Positions 29,801 to 44,800 of a DNA stretch of 64,000 nucleotides are shown piece after piece. Below the pieces are notes generated by a model. The model had not been told where the DNA came from. It searched no databases and saw only the letters and a list, made by a program, of their open reading frames with translations. The translations under genes were made by a program, and so were the position numbers. Positions within the stretch are counted from its first letter, which is position 1. Each line of letters opens with the position of its first letter. This DNA is from Gonocerus acuteangulatus (Eukaryota; Arthropoda; Insecta; Hemiptera; Coreidae): assembly GCA_946811695.1 (NCBI GenBank), contig OX328131.1:8114326-8178325 (forward strand), read 5' to 3'.

Positions 29801-32800
29801 AATAGAACAAAAAATGCTTAACAAGTTTGAATTTTAATCTCCTTGCTACTGGCGTGGTTAATCAGTCAGGTATCAGAGAAAGAATTCATGGGCTTTGTTG
29901 TAATGCATATTTTAGCAGTCAAGTACTTTTGGTAGTCTTAAACAGCCATCTGAGTGTTTTCCTACGCTCTTATTCCCTTTAGTACACTAGTAGCGAGGAG
30001 GTTTATTTATGTTGCATGTTCGATACTCTGTGAGTATACTCCGTGTATTACAAATTTCATTTTTTTACATTTTCTTTAGTCATAGCCACCGTCAGGGCTA
30101 ACACAAAAGAAACATAAATAAGTCAATATTTTACCAAAAACAAACAAAATATAATATCTGCAATTACGATGTAAAAATACAAATAACCGTTCCACGTAAA
30201 TACTCTTTAAAAATTCATATTCATCAAAGAAAGTCTTAGACTTTAATATGTAATTATTTATTTTGAATACAACCTATAAGGAGGAAACGGATGTGGATGG
30301 CTTCTCATACCAAAGGACAAACTCTGCTAGAAAAAAATGAAACGCAGAGCCACGTGAAAGAATGGAAACGTTCATGTGTGGGAAATATAAAAATAAAATT
30401 AAAAATTACGATCAAGGAGCCATTGTGTTCCGGCACCATAGTTTTATCAATCTCAGTGGGAGCTCTCGAGGCTTCTGGAATAATTATCAATAGAAATAAT
30501 TATTTAAAAAATCCAATTTGTACCGAAATTTCAGCCCAACATTAGAAATAAAAGACCAAATTAATTTAAATCATCAGACTCCTTCACATTTTAAGAAATG
30601 GCATGCCAATATTAGTATATATCAGGTCATCCCATAAGTAATGTCGGTGGACTGTAGAATGTGTCGATCTGCTGGCCCTTTGACTGTTACAACAGGATTT
30701 TCTTCTACAGTAGCCTGCAGGAGTTGGTCGTCAACCTCTGATGCTAGACCTGTACGAGGCTCGTCTTCAAGCCTTTATCGAATCCCAAATCATAAAATGG
30801 GGTAAGTGGTGTCTTGGGAAATCTATTTCAAATGAAATTTCAGCACAGAATAAATATGTTTCTCCAGCCAAAACATGATAAATAGAATTGTATTTAATGC
30901 TAAAATAAACAAAAATAAATTGAAAAGGAGGGAATATAAACAGACAAAATATTAAAAAACGACATTGCTTTTGGGATGTCCTGATAGAAATGGAGCAGCA
31001 AAAAGCATTAAGGTGATTATAATCTCAACACAAGGTTTCTCTGAAAATATTGTTGACAGTCAAGGAATTTGTTAAGAAAAATTATAATTTTAATTAGAAT
31101 AGGTATAAACCAAATTGATGCACACTTCTTTTTTTAGCAATGGGAATGATGGAATCTTACTATCATGAGGAAGAGGCTGGATATTATATTCCTTCAAAAA
31201 TTAAATACATGTTTGAGGATTACTTTATTAAGTTGATAAGTGATCGTAACAAACTAGGAGAAAAATACACGAATATATTGGAGGGTTTGAGCCCTGGGGA
31301 ATTAAGGAATGCAGAAGAGGGGATTTGGTCTGAAGAAGAAGGAGTTCATGAATCAAGTGAAAAGAATTCAAGCGATAAATCATCAATAGTTAGAAAACTA
31401 ATTAAGAAGAAAGATTGGTTTGTCAAATTACTCCACAAAAGTGAAAATACAAAATATGGAGACATTTTATGCACAGATAGCAGCGTTAGAAAGAAAGAGA
31501 CATCTCACGCTAATTTCGAAAATGCTGATGCTCGTACAGAAAGTTCCTTAGGCAAGACATCAAAAGAACTTTCTTTAAAATATGGTTCTGAGCATCAAGA
31601 AGCCTCAGAGCAAAAATCCTCAGATTCAGCACGCAGAAGTTTAGGGATTTCTGAACTGGAAGAAGCATTGAATTCAGCAAAGAACAAACTTTTGAACAAT
31701 AACAAGATATTTAGAAGGGAATTTAATAAGCTTTGTATAGCAATATTAAATAGAAATATTCAACTTCCTAAAGATTTATGCACAAAATCAATACAGGAAG
31801 AAGTAAACAGCATTGCAAGTTACACAAAAGGTTATGTTCTAGTTGGCTTTCCAATTTGCTTTACAAATTCTGACTATAATATTCAGTATTGGAAAACTGT
31901 TTTTCAGTCTAGCAATCCTCCAGATGTTATTGTTTACAGTCAGGTAAGTACAGCAAAGAGCTTTTCAATATATGTTTCTGTATTTAGCCTGCTTGGTTGT
32001 CAAGGAATCAGTAGGTCTCAAGCAATTATTCATTATTCATTTATAATGAAATCATATTAATTTCAAAATCTAACACAGGCAAACAAAATAAAAAATGTGG
32101 TCTTTTCCAAAGACACCATACGAATATTCTTATGTATTTCAACATGCTCAATCCGAATCCGGAGTCGGTTTCACCTCAGCACGTCAGGCTGAAGGTCAAA
32201 TTTCGTATGAAGTCGTTTAAGAAGAAGTAATTAGAGCTTCCATGGTTTTGAGGGCCGCTGAATTCAAATCCGAAGTCAGTTTCACCTCATCGGCGCAAAA
32301 TCAAAGTCATTTCAAGGACAAATATGTCTATTTTGCAAAAATGAATTTTTTGCTGCAGATTCATTTTTTGCAAGATAAACATATTCGTCCTTGAAATGAC
32401 CTTAATTTTGGGCTGATGGGGTGAAACAGACCTCAGATTCGAATTCAACGACCCTCGAAACCTTGGAAGCTCTAGTTATTAATTCATAAACGACTTCATA
32501 CGAAATTTGACCTTCGAATGCCCTTAAACCTGACGTGCTGGGGTGAAAAGGGACCCCGGATTCGCATTGAGCGTGTTGAAATACATAAGAACATACGTAT
32601 GGTCTCTTTGGAAAATACCTCTTTACAGGCACACAATACAAAATTATTTTGTGAGCCTGTGTCATTAAATACTCCAATGAGTAGAAACTATGACGTCAGA
32701 GCCTCGTGTTGTATCTCCTTGGTAGCTCTCCGCTCTCTGACCTGGACCTCTTTGGCTGATATGCATGCAACCGTTAGGGAGGTTATCTGCTTCCGCTAAT

Positions 32801-35800
32801 ACTAATAGTTAGTAGTAATAAATGACTCACAGAAGTAAGTCTCGCTTCTGCAGCTCCAGCTGATCCTGCTGAATGCTGATGCTCCAAGAGAAACGTCCGA
32901 TGATGGAATAGATCTACGATAAGCTTGGTGTGGAGATGCCAATCAACAGGTGTTATCACTATCACTGACTGATTGTTAGGCTAATTAGACCGGATTCAGG
33001 TGAGAAAGTTAGTGATAACTTTCCCAATAATTCCTTTAATTTGTCTGGTTGATTATAGGAGCTCTGTCTCCAGCAATACTTTTATGAGAGTTATATTTTG
33101 CTGGCTACATCTGACTCATCATGTCCCTTAAGTATCAATTAAGCAATTTAATTTATTATTATAACTGGCTTGATTACATTATGGATATTGAGTGCTGCAA
33201 ATGGAAATATTAACTTCATCCAAATTATATTCGTTGTATTTTTACCCCGACCAAGGCTTTCTAAGGGTAGTCGCAGGGTAGAGGTAGGGGTAGAGCTTTT
33301 GATAGAGGGAGGGTCGCATAGTGAAGAGGGTTACCGCGCTGCTTTCCCAGTTTCACATGATTTGACGGTGAGTCTTCAACTGTGTTGCAAGAAGAGAGGT
33401 TGTTAGGATAGCTTATTTATTTATTATTTTTACGATGTTAAGAGACAGTAGTAATCGAGATTTTAGTGCTCATCCCATAAATCAAGTGCGACAAGATTTG
33501 GGAGAACATCGCCATTTTTTTTTTTTTTTTTTGCAACTTTTAAGGATACCCAGACAACTTCCAGAAATACATGACGATGACTCCAGAAATATTTTCATAC
33601 ATTTGCGACAACGTATCACCATAAGCTTACCAGTACTATGCAGTTCAGCTGCTACAGCCTTCCAGTCTTTCTCAGACAAATGACGGTTGTGGTGGTTTTT
33701 ATGCCATTTGTCCCACATTTCTGGACGATCTGCACCGCGAAATTAAATCTTCTTCCATTTCACTACCGTTAATAGTTATTCACAATCCCAAAACACTGAT
33801 CTGATGAACACCAAAACACTCTAATGATAGTAGAGGACTTAAATGGACCAATCACGGAAAAGCCACGTTTCTGGGTCGTACTGGCAGGGGTCTTTGTATG
33901 TAGATTTCTTGCTTTAGAAGTTCTTTAATTCTATTGAATTTTTCTTACATGTTTCTTTTCCTTATTGATGCCTCTGCAGAGGTCGCTCTTCTTTCTACCA
34001 GCTAGATCGGTCATATTAGATTGGGAAATCAGAAGAAATAAGCTTTAAAGTATGGATCTATAAGGCTAAGTTTATTGATTGGTGATTAGGGTAATAAACA
34101 CCAAAGATTAATAGTTAGGATGTTTTTTGTTTAATCCAGACGAACTATGCCACTTAAACTATACCAATTAATTATTTTTTGGTTTTCTTAAGAAGTTCTA
34201 AATGCATTTTCATTGTTAAATTGTACATATTTTTCAAGTGCCCTGAAGAAGAAGTTCAAGTTGTTTTGAAAGAAATTAGGGTGAATCCATTTCTTCACAA
34301 TGAGTCTTATAATTCATCACTTTTAAATCTTGCACATAAAAATGGTGATGTAGATGCGAATAATATTTTACTTCAATTTAAGCATATTATAAATGAAATG
34401 AACGATCAATATAAAGACAGAGATTTTCCAATCACTGAGGCAATGTCTATCGATTATTATGAGGTAATTTTTCTTTATTTTACTATATTATTATTATTAT
34501 ATGCAGTAGAACATGCATTTTCAGTTGCAGTAAGCTGTTCTGATGGATGGTGGCTTGGCGGGTGGTTAAAGATTATCTACGGGTGATTGATGAACGTGTC
34601 AAGTGCTAAGGTCGCGTGGTGCCTGGTGAAGGTTGCTTGGTGCTGGGTAAAGGTTGCGTGGTGCTTGGTAATGGCAACTGGGTGGTTGGTAATGGTGCTT
34701 GGTGCTTTTCGAAGGCTGCTTGGTGAAGATTGCGTGGTGTTTGGTGAAGGTTGCGTGGTGTTTGGTGAAGAAAGCTTGGTGCTTGGTGAAGCTTGCGTGG
34801 TGAAAATTATGGAGCGAGGAGAGCTGAACTTGCTTGACAGTGTGAAATTGACTATCCATCCGTTCAGAGTCACTCGCGTGAGATTATGGCCCGTCCGTTG
34901 CGTCAGGTGATTCAGAGCGAACAGGTACAAAAGGCCTGTGCCCCCCCCCCTCGAAATCAGGTAGTACTCTAAAGCTTCATTGATGTGATCACGTCGGGAT
35001 TACCAGTTTAGTGTTGCTATTTCACAGGAAACAAGCACTGCAGCAAAATGGAGTAGAGCTGCGTTACGGACGCTGCCTGGGCAGCACTTACAAGGGGAGT
35101 ATACAGCGATGGGGTCACCGATATTTCTCGGCCCCCAAGGCACATTGGACCGAACGCTCGGACACGTGTCGACTATTTTTCGATGTAGAATCACCAGAAA
35201 AAAATGGTCCAAATCGGTCACCCCATCGCTGTATACTCCTCTTGTTAGTAGCTGTCGTTAGATCCGGCACCAGTGTTGTAAAACAATCTGGCCAGAGCCT
35301 CCCTGGGGTTAACACCAGTAAAAACTAAGCAATCAGGAGCTGACGTTACTTCAATATACAAAAGTGACACAGGCCTGATGGTTGTTTTGTATGGAACCCG
35401 GCGGGAAAATTAAACCAAATGTCATTGTTTGTATTTATACACAAAATTGAGCCACCGTTATTTTTGTTACCTGCAGTGTCGGAGACGTAGACTTTCTGGT
35501 TGGCTTTTCTGGATTGTTTCATTGGGTAGATGTCTTAAGCGAGTTTCCTCCTTATCGAGGGAGGCGGGAGGGTAATGCGCTTAAAAATACCTAATAATGA
35601 AGAAGAAAACATTAAAATTAAACATTCATTACCTTCTTTGCCGCAGGCTTTACTTCGATCTTCAATAATGACTAAGATGTCAGGGAAACGAGAGAGATAT
35701 CGCAACAAAAGGTTGGCTTTTGGCTTTGGTGAAGAGAACGACGATATATTTAACGAAAGTTTGTTTAGCGAAGACAATATGAAACCTTCCTGTCCTAACC

Positions 35801-38800
35801 TTAAAGGACTTATCCTTCCGTTGGAGGCCTATGTCAGGATTCCTGGACAAGTTGCTGGAAAGCACAATCAGCTTAATGCATATTATAATTTCGAAGCGGT
35901 TTTCATGAATGCATTTATAAAGAATTTCCCGGATTTGTGTGTTTTAAGGACAGAAGTTAGAACACCAATCAACTATCAGTATTCAGTAAGTAGAAGCACT
36001 TATACTCATACTAATTTTATATTGTACGACTGTATATAACGTGTGACTGTATTTATTATCTGACAAGGAGAGTATACTGTGATGGGATCACAGATTTGGT
36101 CCATTTTTTTTTTTTTTTCTGGTGATTCTAAATCAAAAAATTTCGACACGTGTCCGAGCATTAGTAGCTGAGAAATAAAATAAAATAGGTGGGAAATGCT
36201 TTACTTTATATATCGATTTTAGGAAATAATATCGTCATGATTCATTCACCAATTCATTTGTTTTATAGAGTAGATTAAAGAATAAATGCAATCGTTAAAC
36301 AATAATTTATATTTCGTCAAATAAATTCAAAAATATGCTTACGTTGTTTACATCTAAAATAATAGCAGATTTAAAATCAGCACCCCAAGAAACTCTATTG
36401 AGATAAATATCATTGAAAACAATAAATAATAATTTTTTCCTCCAATACTGAGAGAAGCCGGAGACTACTTGTCTCTTCCTCCAATACTGAGAGAAGCCGG
36501 AGACTACTTGTCTCTTCCTCCAATACTGAGAGAAGCCGGAGACTACTTGTCTCTTCCTCCAATACTGAGAGAAGCCGGAGACTACTTGTCTCTTCCTCCA
36601 ATACCGAGAGAAGCCGGAGACTACTTGTCTCTTCCTCCAATACTGAGAGAAGCCGGAGACTACTTGTCTCTTCCTCCAATACCGAGAGAAGCCGGAGACT
36701 ACTTGTCTCTTCCTCCAATACCGAGAGAAGCCGGAGACTACTTGTCTCTTCCTCCAATACTGAGAGAAGCCGGAGACTACTTGTCTCTTCCTCCAATACT
36801 GAGAGAAGCCGGAGACTACTTGTCTCTTCCTCCAATACCACGAGATACCGGAGACTACTTGTCTCTTCCTCCAATACCAAGAGATACCGGAGACTACTTG
36901 TCTCTTCCTCCAATACTGAGAGAAGCCGGAGACTACTTGTCTCTTCCTCCAATACTGAGAGAAGCCGGAGACTACTTGTCTCTTCCTCCAATACCACGAG
37001 ATACCGAAGACTACTTGTCTCTTCCTCCAATACCAAGAGATACCGGAGACTACTTGTCTCTTCCTCCAATACTGAGAGAAGCCGGAGACTACTTGTCTCT
37101 TCCTCCAATACTGAGAGAAGCCGGAGACTACTTGTCTCTTCCTCCAATACTGAGAGAAGCCGGAGACTACTTGTCTCTTCCTCCAATACCGAGAGAAGCC
37201 GGAGACTACTTGTCTCTTCCTCCAATACTGAGAGAAGCCGGAGACTACTTGTCTCTTCCTCCAATACCGAGAGAAGCCGGAGACTACTTGTCTCTTCCTC
37301 CAATACCGAGAGAAGCCGGAGACTACTTGTCTCTTCCTCCAATACTGAGAGAAGCCGGAGACTACTTGTCTCTTCCTCCAATACTGAGAGAAGTCGGAGA
37401 CTACTTGTCTCTTCCTCCAATACCACGAGATACCGGAGACTACTTGCCTCTTCCTCCAATACTGAGAGAAGCCGGAGACTACTTGTCTCTTCCTCCAATA
37501 CTGAGAGAAGCCGGAGACTACTTGTCTCTTCCTCCAATACCACGAGATACCGAAGACTACTTGTCTCTTCCTCCAATACCAAGAGATACCGGAGACTACT
37601 TGTCTCTTCCTCCAATACTGAGAGAAGCCGGAGACTACTTGTCTCTTCCTCCAATACTGAGAGAAGCCGGAGACTACTTGTCTCTTCCTCCAATACTGAG
37701 AGAAGCCGGAGACTACTTGTCTCTTCCTCCAATACCACGAGATACCGAAGACTACTTGTCTCTTCCTCCAATACTGAGAGAAGCCGGAGACTACTTGTCT
37801 CTTCCTCCAATACTGTGAGAAGCCGGAGACTACTTGTCTCTTCCTCCAATACTGAGAGAAGCCGGAGACTACTTGTCTCTTCCTCCAATACTGAGAGAAG
37901 CCGGAGACTACTTGTCTCTTCCTCCAATACTGAGAGAAGCCGGAGACTACTTGTCTCTTCCTCCAATACTGAGAGAAGCCGGAGACTACTTGTCTCTTCC
38001 TCCAATACTGAGAGAAGCCGGAGACTACTTGTCTCTTCCTCCAATACTGAGAGAAGCCGGAGACTACTTGTCTCTTCCTCCAATACCACGAGATACCGAA
38101 GACTACTTGTCTCTTCCTCCAATACTGAGAGAAGCCGGAGACTACTTGTCTCTTCCTCCAATACTGAGAGAAGCCGGAGACTACTTGTCTCTTCCTCCAA
38201 TACTGTGAGAAGCCGGAGACTACTTGTCTCTTCCTCCAATACTGAGAGAAGCCGGAGACTACTTGTCTCTTCCTCCAATACTGAGAGAAGCCGGAGACTA
38301 CTTGTCTCTTCCTCCAATACTGAGAGAAGCCGGAGACTACTTGTCTCTTCCTCCAATACCACGAGATACCGAAGACTACTTGTCTCTTCCTCCAATACCA
38401 AGAGATACCGGAGACTACTTGTCTCTTCCTCCAATACTGAGAGAAGCCGGAGACTACTTGTCTCTTCCTCCAATACTGAGAGAAGCCGGAGACTACTTGT
38501 CTCTTCCTCCAATACTGAGAGAAGCCGGAGACTACTTGTCTCTTCCTCCAATACTGAGAGAAGCCGGAGACTACTTGTCTCTTCCTCCAATACTGTGAGA
38601 AGCCGGAGACTACTTGTCTCTTCCTCCAATACTGAGAGAAGCCGGAGACTACTTGTCTCTTCCTCCAATACTGAGAGAAGCCGGAGACTACTTGTCTCTT
38701 CCTCCAATACTGAGAGAAGCCGGAGACTACTTGTCTCTTCCTCCAATACTGAGAGAAGCCGGAGACTACTTGTCTCTTCCTCCAATACTGAGAGAAGCCG

Positions 38801-41800
38801 GAGACTACTTGTCTCTTCCTCCAATACTGAGAGAAGCCGGAGACTACTTGTCTCTTCCTCCAATACCACGAGATACCGAAGACTACTTGTCTCTTCCTCC
38901 AATACTGAGAGAAGCCGGAGACTACTTGTCTCTTCCTCCAATACTGAGAGAAGCCGGAGACTACTTGTCTCTTCCTCCAATACTGAGAGAAGCCGGAGAC
39001 TACTTGTCTCTTCCTCCAATACTGAGAGAAGCCGGAGACTACTTGTCTCTTCCTCCAATACTGAGAGAAGCCGGAGACTACTTGTCTCTTCCTCCAATAC
39101 CACGAGATACCGAAGACTACTTGTCTCTTCCTCCAATACTGAGAGAAGCCGGAGACTACTTGTCTCTTCCTCCAATACTGAGAGAAGCCGGAGACTACTT
39201 GTCTCTTCCTCCAATACTGAGAGAAGCCGGAGACTACTTGTCTCTTCCTCCAATACTGAGAGAAGCCGGAGACTACTTGTCTCTTCCTCCAATACTGAGA
39301 GAAGCCGGAGACTACTTGTCTCTTCCTCCAATACTGAGAGAAGCCGGAGACTACTTGTCTCTTCCTCCAATACTGAGAGAAGCCGGAGACTACTTGTCTC
39401 TTCCTCTAATACTGAGAGAAGCCGGAGACTACTTGTCTCTTCCTCCAATACTGAGAGAAGCCGGAGACTACTTGTCTCTTCCTCCAATACTGTGAGAAGC
39501 CGGAGACTACTTGTCTCTTCCTCCAATACTGAGAGAAGCCGGAGACTACTTGTCTCTTCCTCCAATACTGAGAGAAGCCGGAGACTACTTGTCTCTTCCT
39601 CCAATACTGAGAGAAGCCGGAGACTACTTGTCTCTTCCTCCAATACTGAGAGAAGCCGGAGACTACTTGTCTCTTCCTCCAATACTGAGAGAAGCCGGAG
39701 ACTACTTGTCTCTTCCTCCAATACTGAGAGAAGCCGGAGACTACTTGTCTCTTCCTCCAATACTGAGAGAAGCCGGAGACTACTTGTCTCTTCCTGCAAT
39801 ACCACGAGATACCGAAGACTACTTGTCTCTTCCTCCAATACTGAGAGAAGCCGGAGACTACTTGTCTCTTCCTCCAATACTGAGAGAAGCCGGAGACTAC
39901 TTGTCTCTTCCTCCAATACTGTGAGAAGCCGGAGACTACTTGTCTCTTCCTCCAATACTGAGAGAAGCCGGAGACTACTTGTCTCTTCCTCCAATACTGA
40001 GAGAAGCCGGAGACTACTTGTCTCTTCCTCCAATACTGAGAGAAGCCGGAGACTACTTGTCTCTTCCTCCAATACCACGAGATACCGAAGACTACTTGTC
40101 TCTTCCTCCAATACCAAGAGATACCGGAGACTACTTGTCTCTTCCTCCAATACTGAGAGAAGCCGGAGACTACTTGTCTCTTCCTCCAATACTGAGAGAA
40201 GCCGGAGACTACTTGTCTCTTCCTCCAATACTGAGAGAAGCCGGAGACTACTTGTCTCTTCCTCCAATACTGAGAGAAGCCGGAGACTACTTGTCTCTTC
40301 CTCCAATACTGTGAGAAGCCGGAGACTACTTGTCTCTTCCTCCAATACTGAGAGAAGCCGGAGACTACTTGTCTCTTCCTCCAATACTGAGAGAAGCCGG
40401 AGACTACTTGTCTCTTCCTCCAATACTGAGAGAAGCCGGAGACTACTTGTCTCTTCCTCCAATACTGAGAGAAGCCGGAGACTACTTGTCTCTTCCTCCA
40501 ATACTGAGAGAAGCCGGAGACTACTTGTCTCTTCCTCCAATACTGAGAGAAGCCGGAGACTACTTGTCTCTTCCTCCAATACTGAGAGAAGCCGGAGACT
40601 ACTTGTCTCTTCCTCCAATACTGAGAGAAGCCGGAGACTACTTGTCTCTTCCTCCAATACTGAGAGAAGCCGGAGACTACTTGTCTCTTCCTCCAATACT
40701 GAGAGAAGCCGGAGACTACTTGTCTCTTCCTCCAATACCAAGAGATACCGGAGACTACTTGTCTCTTCCTCCAATACTGAGAGAAGCCGGAGACTACTTG
40801 TCTCTTCCTCCAATACCAAGAGATACCGGAGACTACTTGTCTCTTCCTCCAATACTGAGAGAAGCCGGAGACTACTTGTCTCTTCCTCCAATACTGAGAG
40901 AAGCCGGAGACTACTTGTCTCTTCCTCCAATACTGAGAGAAGCCGGAGACTACTTGTCTCTTCCTCCAATACTGAGAGAAGCCGGAGACTACTTGTCTCT
41001 TCCTCCAATACTGAGAGAAGCCGGAGACTACTTGTCTCTTCCTCCAATACCAAGAGATACCGGAGACTACTTGTCTCTTCCTCCAATACTGAGAGAAGCC
41101 GGAGACTACTTGTCTCTTCCGGAGAGGAAAAATTATTATTTTCTTGTTTTCAATGATATTTACGTCGTTGAAATAACATATTTCTCAACTCCAGGGGTAA
41201 AGTTTGACCAATTATTAACAGAGCCTTGAATATGAAGACAATTTTTCTTAAATGTACGCAAGTTAATTTTTGTGGCTGTTGGAATTGCAACTTTATCTGG
41301 TCCATGTGCCACAGCCCGCATGAGAAGCGTTAGCCATTAGACCACGACGCTTCAAATTAAATTTAACTCCATTATTCTGTTTTATTTGGCTTTGTTTTAG
41401 ATAATCAAGAGATGGTTTGATTATTCTGGTCTGTATTCGAAGCCGAGAGCAATCACTGGAGAGATATGTAAACAGTCCATTTTTTGTGAGTTAGTCGGAA
41501 GAATACAAGATAAAGAAAACCTTCAAGCTAAATTCATGGCTGAATTAAGAGCTAAACACAAGTTCATGGTTTGTTTTCTATTCATTCGCCTTTAATTTTT
41601 CTATTTTTTTCAAGTTTGAGTATAGTCTCAATCTAAATTGTTAAACAGAATGGAGATGGTTAAATTTCAACTCCAGTAGTTTAATAATAACATATGTATG
41701 GGTTTAAAATCCAAGTGGTGTAAGTTAGTTTGAACTAAATGTTTCGGACAATGGGGTTTCCGTTTGAGAATACTAGTAATGCTCTTGTTAAGAATACTAT

Positions 41801-44800
41801 AGCCTGTTCAGATAAACTTAGGAGTTCAATTGCGCATGCACGTACGTCTGAGCGGGAATTTCTCCTTGCACTGTCTTCTGTTCCGCCATTTTAATTTACA
41901 CGACTTCCAGTACTCAAACTTTCGTCCTAAGTAAGTACTTAATTACCCTTTACAAATTTAATTTAAATAGACAATATTCAAATTAACCTCGTCCAAAATA
42001 TTTCTTCTTATTCTCAAAAATAAAATTTCTTTTTTTCCAGAACTCAGAGACGGATGAAGAAAATGAAGAGGAAATTACTGTCCAGGGTTTTAATGAAATT
42101 CAACCAAAATTAAATAATTTTGAAGAAGGAGAAGAGAATTTTGTTGGAGTGCTGAAATCTTCATCAGCGGGTTCTTCTACTGAGTTCGGTCTAACTGAGA
42201 GAAATCCCTTGTCAGATGAATTTTACTTCTTGAAAGATGATTCTGAAGACAATATGTCCGTCATAGCTGACGAAAAGCAATTACATTTACGAGAAGATCA
42301 CAATTTTTTGAAGACTCATCAGTAAGTACAAAGTTCCGTTTTATTTAACTTTTTGGTATATTTACCTCTTTGAAATAATCATCCAACACCGAAAAAAAAA
42401 TTTATAATATTGGTTGTCTGTACATTTGGAATATCTCTTCAATATCTTATAGCGCACACAAATGAGCCCACCCCGCAATACTGGACCGGATCTGGCGGTT
42501 CTAACCGGGATTTTGGGCAGTGTCTTACGCGCGCTCTCAGCAGATGGACGTCAGTAGTACGAACGCAAAAAAAATAGAACAAGAAGGGGCGTGGCCGGAG
42601 GGGGCTAGTCCTTCCCTCACATGGCCTAAAGGCTGCGCGTGCGCACTACCTTGTTCTTTTGTTTGCGGGCGGACTATAATGTCGCTGCCTCTGTGCTCTG
42701 GGACGACATGGTGCCTATCTCTCCTATCCTGAGTAGTCCTGACCGCATTTTCTACCCAAGTGTGTATTGGTTCGGCTAAACTATTAACGTAATGATAGAA
42801 ATAAATAAATTAAAGTAAAGAGAGGAACTAAAAACTTCCTGTTGTACTAAACTTCACTATTCAATAATTTATTTTCATTTTCAGGTGTTATTTTAGCTCA
42901 TGGATTGACAGATGTCCTGTTGCACATTATTACTACAAATGCCGACGAGGATCGCTTTCATATCCAGTCAGGTGAGAAACATATTTTATTTCTGATCGAA
43001 ATCGCACAAAAGAATGGCGACTATGTCCTTCAAAAATCACTTATGACGCACCCTCTAAAGGGAAATCATTTTGATCATGAAAATGTCATTTAGGAAATAA
43101 ATAAAAACCAGTTATTCATTTCCTGTAATAAATTGTACATTTATAGCATGTAATCATTAATTTACATTATTCGTTTAAATGGACTACAGGAGACGGGATA
43201 AAGTCAGGGGTTCATTTATGCGGCAAGAATCTGGAGTGACAGATATAGGCCTGCATATAAAGAAAATTAAGTGGAAATGGGCTGGTCATCTTGCCAGATT
43301 GCAGGATAGCAGGTGGACCCTGAAGGCTACGGAATGGATTCCGCTTAACTTAAAGAGGAGACGAGGAAGACCATGTAGGCGTTGGAGTGATGTCTTTAAG
43401 TCCGTTGCTGGTCCGAATTGGATGAACGTTGCCAGGAACAAAGACAAATGGAAAGCAGTGTTGGAAGAAACAGGGAACTCCACTTCCTAGTTGGGTTGGT
43501 CGCCAGGGAAGTTAGACCATTACCCCCATCAAGGGGAGGCCTGCATGAGAAACATGTATTTGTAAATATTGTAAATAGTAATTTAAAAAGAAATGAATTT
43601 AAATTTTTATTACTTTTTTATTTTGGTTATTTTTTTTGGAAATAGTTTTTTTGTTTTGTTTGTATTGTTCCTCTTATGCAATGAAGGCTTTATTTATTTA
43701 TTTATTATTCGTTTAAATCAGTAATACTCGGCAATGATTGAAAATCAATTCAAGCCAAATTATGAATTTAATTTCTCGCAATCATTTTCTACCAAAATCA
43801 ATTTCCTACTACGTGGCCGATGACGTCACATCCGTCAATTTTGCGTGACCATGATGAAATATTTGACAGTTTCATGTGAAAAATAAATAAGGTTTTAAAG
43901 AAAGAGCTTCTGCCCTTTAAAATTAGCAAAGCGCTAGATTGAAAAAGAAGGCGAGGTTAGCTCAGTGGTAAAGCACTGGATTAATAAGCTGGAGAACCTG
44001 AGTTCAAACCCTGAGCATAGTACTAAAGATTTTTTCTTCTAGTGTCTTCGTTCATGGGTTGAATTCGGCCTCCCTGACCGTCCCTAGGCCAACCCAGCCT
44101 TTAATTAATTTATCAATGGGTACCTTGGGTGCTAATGTCCCAAGCAATCGAAGCAGCAAGGGGAAAATCAGGCGGTTGGAGCATAGTACTGACCACACTA
44201 TCTACCTGGTGTGCCTATGGTCATGAATCAGATACCTCTATAGTATCTGCACCTCAGGGCCCTCCTAGCCTGTCACGGGACTGATTTTTTAGATTGAAAA
44301 ATCAAATTCACAAATACAAAAGCAACAAGAATTAATGAAATTTTCTCCATAGGCTTCATGACAAGGTGTACTTATTGAGTTCCTACGAAGCTATGAAAGA
44401 TTTCATTCGAAGTCCTGCAAAATATCTTGTTCCAATGCTTCCAGAAGCCCAATGTGAAGTTCTTGTTCTGGGTAAACCAAAATCTGGGAAAACCTACATT
44501 TCGGAAGCTATAGCAACATTCTTTGATGCATACGTGAGTATATTAATGCATTTTTTTGTGACACTGCTTAAGTAATAATAAAATCTTAGGATAATACCAA
44601 GGAAATTATTCAAAAATGATAGTTTAAGGCATCATATTAATAAACTCTTTTATTTGATTCAACAAGAAACTTATCTTCAGACAAAAGAAAGGAAAAATTA
44701 GAACACACATACTTTAAGGAAGAATAATAAATTCGAAACACTCAAATACAACTATCAGTTCATCCCATAAGTAATGTCGGTTTTTAATATTCTGCCTGTT

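Noticed and set aside
32402..32799. Open frames on both strands around 32.4-32.8 kb
   Set aside because: They lie in the arm of the foldback element and mirror each other; no coding evidence.
34587..34930. Long frames on both strands at 34.6-34.9 kb
   Set aside because: They are by-products of the degenerate 21-bp repeat and have no splice context.
36410..41086. 1,558-codon open frame across the 39-bp array (minus) and several shorter ones on plus
   Set aside because: The period is a multiple of three, so stop-free units stay open in several frames on both strands at once. The array is bounded by inverted repeats and sits in an intron; no start context or splicing supports a protein.
36436..41120. 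CRISPR-like regular repeats
   Set aside because: Units are contiguous with no unique spacers, in a eukaryotic intron. It is a minisatellite.
43949..44022. True tRNA gene
   Set aside because: A and B boxes are good but the stems do not fold properly, and the sequence continues as a SINE body found in other copies.
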